Below are positions 54,900-64,000 of a stretch of 64,000 nt of DNA, in pieces. Each line of letters starts with the position of its first letter. Within the stretch, counting starts at the first letter, position 1. The notes beneath the pieces were generated by a model. It made no database searches. It had not been told where the DNA came from and saw nothing but the letters and a program-made list of their open reading frames with translations. This stretch comes from Desmodus rotundus (Eukaryota > Chordata > Mammalia > Chiroptera > Phyllostomidae). The stretch spans positions 76,530,097-76,594,096 of the forward strand of contig NC_071392.1 in NCBI RefSeq assembly GCF_022682495.2, in the 5' to 3' direction. The position numbers and the translations under genes were made by a program.

Positions 54900-57800
54900 G
54901 AAGAAATATTAGGTGCAAGGAAAAATCAGTGTGGAACCAATATCAAGGGATTTCTATGGCTTCTCCACACCCTCTCTGAGGTCTGTCCCTACTTACCCAC
55001 CCTCCGCTCTGTGCTCTCAGTTGGGCCCCAGTAGGTCCATTGTTAGGACCCAATCATGTTTGTGAATACCATAGCAATGTAGCAATGACAACTCGGAGAG
55101 AAAGAGGCCTCTGCTTATAAGGAGAATGACACAATACCATCTCAAAGGCTGAGAGCTCGCTACAAGAACCTGCATCTGGGATGCCTTTACTTCGGGAGTC
55201 AGGCTGGCCCCAAAGCAGTAGGAGGGCCCCCATCAGCAGGCAGTCTGCTGGGTGTTTCAAATGAAGAGATAACTAGGGCTTGAGAATGCTAGCTTTAGAA
55301 ATGACAGAAGGCGAACTAGGGATGTATCACAGGTGAATGAAGAGAGATCGATCCTCAGGGGAAGATACGAGAGCTGAAATGTCAAAACTCGACTTCCATG
55401 AAAGCAAAGAAGAATGTCCCTCTGATTTTCTGTCTGAACCTAACTGCTTTTAAATTTGGAAACTGAGTTAGGAAAGGGTTGGGGAGATGTTTTGATGACG
55501 GTAGGTTTGGGGAAGTGACTGGGTCCCAGAGAGATTTAATGGAAGAGGAAAAGAATGACATTAGGGAGCAATTTGAAATTACACCCCAAGAGGGAGCCTA
55601 GACCCAGGAAATTACTGAAAGTCGCCCTCTGATGGTAACAGATAGAAAGTCCCTAATGGGAAAAATTGGGGGACTTCTCTTCCACGATGCCTAGGAATAA
55701 AAGCTTTGGCGAAGGGTAACTCAGGGATCCGTAAGCAGATACAGAGAAATTTTGAGTTTTAGGGAAAGTTTAAATATGAGTCAAGGAAAAAATATATTGA
55801 TTTGGATTTGAGGGAACCAATATAGCTAAATAGGTATTGGAAAGCTGATCAAAGTAATCGTAATTACATTATTACATATATTTTGGATGTTAAAATACAT
55901 AATTTAGAAAGTGGAAAATAACCTCTAAGTAGTGACTAAGTCAACATTGGAGCTTTGTGTAACTGGGTCTGCAGGGAGTCCGGTCAATTTCCCCAGTACT
56001 CGCAGTCTTTACCCGGGCCCCCTCCCCCCACTTTGTGCCTTCACACCTTTGAGTGGTGGCTGACGTGCTGGAAGTTGGGGGAGGGAGTAGCCCTTCTTCT
56101 TCTCTCTCACTCTATAGCCTTAGGCAGCTCCTCAACACGTACAGACTTCAATCCTTACCCGAGACTTTGTCCTCTGGGGAGAGAGTCCATTTGACAAGTT
56201 GCTGCAGTTGGCCTACAAATACCCCTCAAGAGAGGGGTAAGAGGTTTTACGTTGGTCTATAAACACTTTGGAAATTCTCCTAGGAAGTTTCATAACTCAA
56301 TGTATAAAAAGAAAAAATTATAGACATGCACTCTATCAGATGAAATCCTTAACCTAATCAAAACTTCAAATAACGTGTGTGTGGGGGGCAATATCCATAC
56401 ATGAGAGAGAAATGCATCACCCTGTGTAAAAACTGTTTGGTCGGGTGCTTCAACCCACACACTTCAAACATTCAGCGTCATTACTGTTTGAATATTTGGA
56501 GGCCCTTGGATGCCTTTCATGACCTCATTTAGTCAGTCTAACCTGTTTTACAGAAAAAATACAATATCGAATTTCACTGAAGGGCTAACCAGAATAGACA
56601 CCGAGGGAGAAAATATGAGTAACATTTTGACGTAATAAAAGGGACTATGCAAACAGAGGCATAAAGAGAAAAAGGTCAGTGAAAGATGGACAAAGCCACA
56701 ATGACCTGTAGGACAAAATGAAATGGTCTAACCTATGTGTAATTGGAGGCTGTGGTTAAGGGGGAGCATGGGTATTTAAAGACCCAATGGCCCCAGTGCA
56801 TCCAAATTTGAAGAAAATTATCAATCAACAGATTTAAGAGGCTCAGCAAACCCAAAATAGGATAAACAAACAACAACAACAACAAATGATACTGAAGCAT
56901 ACATATTACACTCAAATTTCTGAGAATCAGCGGTAAAGCAAATGGGGCAAAATGTACACAATTTTTTAGTCTGGGTTAAGGGTAAATACTATTCTTGCAA
57001 CTTTTCTCTAAGTTTTAAGTTCTATCAATATGAACAGTTACCAAGGAAACCAGATGGAACGAAAATACCGGTCAATAGTAGAGAAAATTGTAGGGGAGAA
57101 CTCAGAGTAATTAGTCTTCCGTTTTAACTCCATCTGTTCAGGAGGAGGATGTGTTTTTGAACTTTGTAAAAGTGGCATGTTAAAAGTTGAAGGGTAATTT
57201 TCAGAGGAATAGGTAGATCTAGCCTATACAATATCTTGCTTGTTAATATTGTTCATGTTTCCCAAAATACCAATTTTACAGAAGTATATCTCTCAATACA
57301 AATGTTTTCCATCTATTGTTTATCTAAGAAAAATTTGTATTCCTGGCCACAAAACCCAATACAACTTTAAAAAATATGTATTTTGAAGATATGCGAGTAA
57401 TAATGTGGCTTACGTTCCAAGTACAATTAGCAGAATCCTGAAATCATATGTAGCCATTTTATAAAGCAGGAATATTGGCAAAGGAATATGCATTTCAGAT
57501 GTTGCTGGTGCTGAGAGACCAAATTATTACATCAAACCAACTGTTAATAATTATATTGATTACCTCTGATCAGAAAGCAATTTTTAAGCATTTTCTTCCT
57601 AACATAATGATTTGTTTATGATAGGTATTTTAGTTATGTTTTAAGAACTTGATTGGGAGAGTTTTGTTGACATGTAACTCATTACAATATTTCCATTTAA
57701 AATTATAGGAAATACTCCTGCTTAGCATTTTTATACAGACCATCTGGTTTTCAGGAGAGGGTTACTGACTTAAGTGGGAGATGCCTGAAAAAAATTTATA

Positions 57801-58420
57801 ATTTTCCAACAAAAATTGATGCAATGTAAGTCAATGAAGGAAAAAGAATAAAAGACAAGAACATGGTAAACTGAAAATACAAAATAAGAGAGTAGAAATA
57901 AGTCCAAATAAATCAATATTCAGAATAAACAAAAAGAGAGGAAGCTTATGTGTGAGACAGACATTCTCAGGTTGGATTTTAAAAATCCAGCCACGTAGTG
58001 TTTACCTAGACACATTAAAATATAAAAACACAGAATGGGTTTGATTTTAATGTATAAAATAAGCAGCGGAACTGCCATTCTCTGGAGCATTTTCTCACTC
58101 CACTGAGATTTTGCTTTCTAGCAATTGTCATCAGCTTGAGTCAAATAAACTCATAAAAAGTCTCTATAGGTGTGGATGTTTCTTCCATCAGAACCTTAGC
58201 GTGGTTCAGACTGAGGTGTAATTTCCCCGCCAGAACTCCCCCACGGCATCAGGTGGGTGCTAGGACGCTGTCTGAAATACATCCTCGTTTGGTTTCTTCT
58301 CTTTCTGTCCTGTGTCCCTGTTCCCTCACCACTTTATCCCAGGATGACTTCCTGAGTAAATCACTTGCAAGTGAATCCGTGTATCAGGAAACATAATCTA
58401 AGACACATCCCCTCATCCAC
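54900..58420. other. Intergenic sequence with no gene seen
   Basis: AT-rich with scattered purine-rich stretches. No splice-bounded exon, RNA gene or clearly named repeat was found. A (CAA)n run lies at about 56868-56884. Confidence 0.5.
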
Positions 58421-58429
58421 ATGTAGCAT

Positions 58430-60310
58430 CATTTAACTTTTTAATGATTTCTTCCCTAATAGATGTAAATTAATATCTTTTTATTGTTTAATTTGAATTT
58501 CTCTGATTATTAATGAGCATGAGCATTTCTTTATATCTATATCAACTTCTGGTTTCCTCTACAAATTCTGGTTTATATCTTGCCCATTGTTTTATTGGTT
58601 ATTGTTTTATTGCTATCTTTTTCTTGTAAATTTGCAAATATTTTTGTATATTCCAGGTATCGGTTCTCAGTTTCAAATTGTACAAGTAGTCTTCTTTAAT
58701 TCTATTGTCTATTCATTTTTTCCCCTGGATAGAAAGTTTTTTAGTACCTCCACCAAGACATTTTTATTAATCATTTTATAGTGAACAATTCAATTTATTC
58801 TCAGTGTTGTATTATGCAATCCCTACTCTGTCTAGTTCCAAAACATTGCCATTACTCCAAAGTAAAACCCCTTTTGCATTAAGCACTGTCTCTCCAGCCT
58901 CCCTACCCTCCAGCCCCTGGCAGCCATCAGTCTATTCTACCTCCGTGGAGTTTTCTGTTCTCAATATGTATTTCATATAAACAGAATAATAAAATATGTG
59001 ATCTTTTGTGTCTGGCTTCTTTCTCTTAGCATTATGTTTTGGAGGTTCATCCCTGTTAATAGCATGTGTCACTACTTCATTTTTTATGGCTGAGTAATAT
59101 TCCATTGTACAGGTATACCACCATTCGTTTATCCTTTCTTCCACTGACAGACATCTGTGCTATTTCCACCTTTGGCTATTATGAATAGTGTTGCTATAAA
59201 CATGTGCATACATGCATTTGTTTGAGGACCTGTTTTTAAATCTTTGGGGTGTATACCCATGAGTGGAATTGGGGGGGTCATATGATAATCCTATGTTTAA
59301 CTTTTTAAAGAACAACCGAACTATTTTCCACAGCAGCTGAACCACCTGCAGTGTACAAGGGTTTCAACATTCTCCACGTCCTTGCCAATCCTTGTTAACA
59401 CTGGAGCCGCTCCAGTGGGTGTGACGTAGTACCTCACTGAGGTTTTAGAAATATTTAATTTTGATATAATCAAATTCATCAACATTTTGCCTTATGTTTC
59501 TTAAGTTTTTTTCCTTTTAAGTCCATTCCTACTCTTTGGACATAAAGATATTCTCTAACTATTCCTTCTGTAACTTTTTCCCTAACATTTAAGTCTTTAA
59601 CTCATCTAGAATTGCCCTTTGTATTTGATGTTAGGTAAGGATCCAGTTTGCATTTCTCAGCGTATAAAAGACGTTAGATAATAATCCAGTTTATATCCCT
59701 TCACAAAGTAAGCCTTTTCCCCAACGTCCTCTACTGATCAATCAATCAATTTCCATTTCTCAATGGATTTTTGGTACCTTCTTTAGTATATGTTAAGTGC
59801 TGATACATAAATAATTGTCTCTAATTTCTCTATCTATTTCACTGGTCTATTTGTTCTGGAGCCGAAACTTACTCATATCAGATATAAAGAGCCAATATTG
59901 TGGTAATATCAGGCAAGGCAAAATCTACCTCTATACTCTTATTTGTTTTAAGGTTTAATGTTTTTTAAAGTTGACTCTTATTCATATTTAAAAGTCAAGT
60001 TGTCATCTTCCTCAAAATATCCAACTGGAATTTTTAATTGGATTATGAAACATTATAGTGGAATTTAGGGAAACATTATTATAATGTAAAGTTTTACCAT
60101 ACAAAGCATGAAATTTTATTTACTTAAAGCATATTTACATTTCTATTAGCTTTTTTCCCCAAAATAAGTATTATGCTACCAAGCTGCATCATTTAAGAGG
60201 ATAAAATTCTGTTTATTTAAATTTTATTTATATCCTTTATTATAATTTAAAGTTTTCTTCATAGAAGTCTTATGCACATTGAATTAAATTTAAATTTAAA
60301 CTGGTTACTT
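58430..60310 (-). mobile_element. LINE-1 3' half, reverse orientation
   Basis: Plus-strand reverse-complement landmarks: ..tttatggctgagtaatattcc.., ..ggctattatgaatagtgttg.., ..gaggttttagaaatattt.., ..ccagtttgcatttctcag... A broken ORF2/3' piece shows at 58932-59144 (CTMEYYSAIKNE, a standard L1 C-terminal motif). Confidence 0.8.
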
Positions 60311-60469
60311 CATAGTTTTTGTTACTACTGTGAATGGTGTTTTATTTGTAATACATTTTCTAGTTCGTTATTATTGGTTTAGAGAAATTAGTTCTAATGG
60401 TTTGTGGTTGGTTGAATCTGTTGGTTTTTTATCTCTTTTTTTATCCACTTACTTTTTCCTTCCTTTTAA

Positions 60470-60489
60470 AAAAAATTTTATTTATTGAT

Positions 60490-60527
<38 letters not shown>

Positions 60528-60653
60528 TTTGTTGTCCCACTTACTTATGCATTCATTGGTTGATTCTTGTATGTGCCCTGGCTGGGAATGGAACCCACAA
60601 CCTTGGGGTATCAAGACAGTGCTCTAGCCAACTGAGCTGCCCAGCTGGGGCCA
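60470..60653 (-). mobile_element. Ves-type SINE with (GA)n expansion
   Basis: The pyrimidine tail has expanded to an uninterrupted (GA)n of about 17 units in plus sense (60492-60525); the head ends ..caactgagctgcccagctgg. Confidence 0.92.
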
Positions 60654-61089
60654 CCTTTTTCTTTCCTTATAAAGTTGCCCAGGATGTTGAGTATAAACAA
60701 CAGCATAGATTGGGGGATCTTAATCTTGCTCCTGATCTAAAGTTTCTCTAGTAAGTGTGTTTGCTGCTTGTTTTTGACATATAAACTTTGGCAAAGAAAA
60801 GAATTTTCTTCTATTCCTAGCTTTCTGAAAGGTTTTTTCATCATAAATGGGTGTTTATTTTAAAAATCATACGTTTTTGCTGCCTAGTTTTATAAGGTTT
60901 TTTTCCCCTGTATTTCCCCTTTAGTCTACTGATGTTGTGAACTTTGCTGATAGATTTTCTTATATAAACTCACACCTCAATTTCTGAGATATATTTTAAT
61001 TGTTCAAGTTTGAAGGATTGAGGACAATAAGGTTTGGGAAAAGATTTTTAGTTTCTTCTGTCTTAAAATTTTTTTTTATCTACCCCAAA

Positions 61090-61302
61090 GGACATTTTTT
61101 TTCATTGCTTTTAGAGAGAGAGGAAGGAAGAGAGGAAGAGAGAGAGAAGCATGGATTGGTTGTCTCCAAACCAGGACTCGTATGTGCCCAGACTGGGGAT
61201 TGAACCTGCAACCCAGTCATGTGCCCTGACTGGGAATCGAACAAACAACCCTTCGGTTATGGGAAGACTTTCTAACCAACTGAGCCTCATTGGCCAGGGC
61301 AG
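61090..61302 (-). mobile_element. Ves-type SINE
   Basis: ..gacattttttttcattgc.., ..agactggggattgaacctgc.., ..gactgggaatcgaacaaac.., ..ctgagcctcattggccaggg. Long subtype with doubled block. Confidence 0.92.
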
Positions 61303-61339
61303 TTTCTTCTGTCTTTTAAAAACCTTATTGTGCTGCCAC

Positions 61340-62540
61340 TTTCCTCTATTTTCCTGCATAGCAAAATTCCTTGAAAGGTGTGTCTAAAATCTCGAATTTT
61401 CTCCTCCCATTTTTCTCGATCCCACTTCATAACACCTTACATCCCAACACTTTACTAAAACTGCTCTTACAAACGTCACCTGCATTGCTTCTTCCAATGG
61501 TAATTTTAGGTAAGATCTTACTTAAACTATCAGCAGCACTTGCCCTGGCTGATCACCTCCCCCTGCTTTCCAGGGCACCACGCTGTCGAATGCATATTTA
61601 GACCTCCTCCTCTCTCCTAAAATCCTGACTCATATATCCACCTATCACTTTCACATCTGCACTTGAATGTCAAACATGTTCAAAACTGAGCTCCTAATAT
61701 CCACCCAGTGCAATCAATATACACCAACCTTATACTCCTTGCAGTCTGTTCTATCTCAGTGAATAGCAATTCCCTTTCTCTCACATCCACACCCAATCCT
61801 TCAGCACCCTGCCACCTTCACCACTCACTGTCCCTGCTATCTTCATGGTTTAAGCCACCACTGTCCCTCGGCTGGATTATTGCAATCTCCTCTAACTGAT
61901 GTCCTTTTCTTAACCTGGATCCTCCTTTCCACGTCAGTCTATCTCTAAACAAAAGCCAGAATGATATGTGTCAGATCATGCCCCTCGGCCCCTCTGTTCA
62001 AATCTTTCATTGGTTTCCCGTCTCACTCAGAGTAAAAGCCAGATTTCAGAAATATTCTCCAAGTCCTTAGAGGGTGGTGTGGCTTCCACCCTGCCTCCCC
62101 TTCTCCTTCAGCTCTCTGATATTCTCTCTTAATACTGCCCCTCTGGCTCAGCCTACTTCTGCCAAGAGCCTTCTCTCTGTTCCTCAGCTACACTGCACAT
62201 TCACGTCTCGGTGCCTTTCCATTTGCGGTTCCCTGTGCAGGGTTTGCTTTTCCTAGACTCGCCTCCTGACCTCCTTCCGGTTTTCTCTGAAGCCCTCGCT
62301 GTCATCTTATTTAAGGTTGTGATAGTCCTCCTCAGCCAATATTTTCTATATCTCTTCCCTGCTTTATCTTCTCATTTTACTTGTAAATATGTAAATAAAC
62401 TATATGCATATTCTATGTATGTATTTCATTAGCTCCATGAAGTTAAGCATTTTTGTGTGTGTCTGTGTGTTTTTTTACCGCTCTGTCCCCAACATCGGGA
62501 ATAGTGTTTGTCACATAGTAGGTGCACTTGATAAACAATT
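61340..62540. repeat. LINE-2 fragment
   Basis: ..caaaactgagctcctaatatc.., ..gccaccttcaccactcactg.., ..ctggattattgcaatctcc.., ..tcactcagagtaaaagcc.., then ..gtttgtcacatagtaggtgc.. at the 3' end. This is the usual L2 ORF-to-3'-end order on the plus strand. Confidence 0.65.
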
Positions 62541-62561
62541 TTTAAAGAAATGTATGCTGGG

Positions 62562-62732
62562 CCCTGGCTGGGTATCTCAGTTGGTTAGAGCGTCGTCCAG
62601 ATATGCCAAGGTTTCGGGTTCCATCCCTGGTCAGGGCACATACAAGAATCAACCAATGCATGCATCAACAGACTGATGTTTCCCTTTCCCTCCCTTCCTC
62701 TCTCTTTCTAAAATCAATTTTTTTAAAAAAGA
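62562..62732 (+). mobile_element. Ves-type SINE, near-complete reference copy
   Basis: Head ccctggctgggtatctcagt, box A/B intact (ggttagagcgtcgtcc; gggttccatccctgg), then ..gcacatacaagaatcaacc.., ..cagactgatgtttcccttt.. and an A-rich tail. Confidence 0.94.
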
Positions 62733-63619
62733 AAGAAATACGTGTTAGATAACACTTTTGTGCCTCTCAGGGTCCATTCTTCACTTGTTTCTACCTGTCT
62801 GCCCATTTCCTGTTCTCAGCCTTGGTCTGCATCCCTGGGCTTCTGGCTTCTGGTTGGGTTGGGTAAATAGAACTCCAGCAGGAGGTGAGAAGGAAGAAGG
62901 AGACTGAAGTAAAATAATTTATTCCCCTGACTCACTGGGTTATCACAAACGAAGGCTACAGCTTTTCTCTTGGTGGCCATCTCTACGTGACTTCGCCCTT
63001 CTGGGTCCCCGTGTGCTCACAGCACTAGAGCATTAGAACTACCCTCAGTGGCTTCCCTACATGCTGCCTGCACTTTTGTAAACAACCCTCTTTACCTTCT
63101 TGAACTCCCTTAATTTGTGTGTGCCTTTTGTTTCTGCCGGGACCCTGAGTGAGGGAAAAGGAATGAACGAATCACTTGGAATCAACCCAGAGTATAAGAA
63201 CGTCTGGCCACTCACCAAAAGGCTCCTACTGCAGAGCACGCTGAAATACCAGGTACATATTAAGATCTTTCCTATAGATGTGAACTGGTCTCTTTCTCAG
63301 CATTGCTTGTTTCACGGGTCCATGAACATATTGAAATAGTGACAGATTTGGAGTCGATACACAGGTTTGATAACATGGATTTTTTTTTCTTCTCAGGTTA
63401 GCAACCTGTGAGCTGTAATGGCCCCTGAACCCTCACAGTCAGGCAAATGTTGGTGGATGCGTGAGTGGTCCCAAGTTCCTTTGATAACGAATGGACTGCT
63501 TTTATCCCCCCTGGAATAAACACTCTGATATGAGTTCGTTTTCCTCCCTGCCTTTTCTCAGCCATGAGTATCATTTTTTGCCTTAGTGTTGTTTCACTAA
63601 TACAATATCTCATGTAACT

Positions 63620-63891
63620 CTGTTTTAGACCAAGAAATTCACACTTTCGTAAAAGAAGTAGAGCAAAAGCTTGTGTCCATGGGACCCGCTGGTTTTATCT
63701 CACACCGTGTCATCCAGAAGTTGCTTGGTAAGAAGGTTTTTGAAGACTCAATTCTGGTGTCAGCAGGGAGGCAACACTTGGAAGATGCGATGCTAAATAG
63801 GTCACATATTCTGAACCAGGGCTATGCGTGTGTTCTTCCAGCACCAGAATACATGGCTCAGGATAAGTGTTCTCGTGGGATTCTTCTGTAA
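63620..63891 (+). CDS. Unrecognised open frame, possible coding remnant
   Basis: About 90 codons stay open from just after 63612 (in-frame TAA upstream near 63593) to a TAA at 63889. The run includes EIHTFVKEVEQKLVS and GPAGFISHRVIQKLLGKKVF. A weak acceptor-like TCTGTTTTAG precedes it. I know no family for it and there is no good start or promoter. It may be chance, an old retroelement or an exon remnant. Confidence 0.2.
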
Positions 63892-63900
63892 TTTTTTACC

Positions 63901-64000
63901 ATTTTTTAAAATCCTCATCTAAGGATGTTTATTGACTTGAGAGAGAGAAGGGAGAGAGAGTCAGAGACAGAGACAGAGAAAGAAACATTAATGTGAGAAA
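63901..64000 (-). mobile_element. Ves-type SINE, cut by the window edge
   Basis: Tail part only: ..aaaatcctcatctaaggatg.., ..attgacttgagagagagaag.., ..agaaagaaacattaatg. The head would lie beyond 64000. Confidence 0.85.

Overview
This is mammalian nuclear DNA, almost certainly from a bat. At least twelve copies of a tRNA-headed SINE carry the Ves-type head (CCCTGGCC/TGGGTAGCTCAG...) on both strands, mixed with LINE-1, LTR and DNA-transposon debris. Spliced vertebrate exons were read directly from reading frame, splice sites and phase.

Two protein-coding genes are present, both on the minus strand and in tandem. COPG2 (coatomer subunit gamma-2) starts at 35065 and runs leftward. Its first six coding exons (33878-33826 and so on, down to 1470-1395) encode residues 1-133 in unbroken phase, and the rest of the gene lies beyond base 1. 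TSGA13 (testis-specific gene 13) lies upstream, with its stop codon at 35500. Six of its coding exons (45532 to 35500) are well supported, and a first coding exon with a strong start and donor is proposed at 50878-50838. That model gives 276 residues, close to the size I recall for the human protein. The COPG2-TSGA13 order and orientation match the human 7q32 region next to the imprinted MEST locus. MEST and KLF14 themselves are not in the window.

Layout from left to right: 1-1394 is COPG2 intron 6. 1471-14809 is intron 5, with old LINE-1 pieces, a hAT remnant and two LTRs. 14890-30457 is intron 4, a LINE-1 graveyard with nested SINEs. 30530-35028 holds introns 3 to 1. The CpG-island promoter of COPG2 spans about 34600-35400. 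35412-50878 is TSGA13. 51000-64000 is intergenic, with LINE-2, LINE-1 and SINE copies and no gene I can recognise.

COPG2 makes a core subunit of the COPI vesicle coat (Golgi to ER traffic). TSGA13 is a testis-expressed protein of unknown role. The TSGA13 poly(A) signal lies inside the COPG2 promoter region, about 350 bases from the COPG2 start codon, so the two genes may interact through transcription. I see no prokaryotic-style system or new enzymatic system. The most interesting leads are a possible alternative last exon in COPG2 intron 4, a decayed duplicate of a TSGA13 exon, matching ZNF143-type motifs near both promoters, and several template-switch or transposon footprints.
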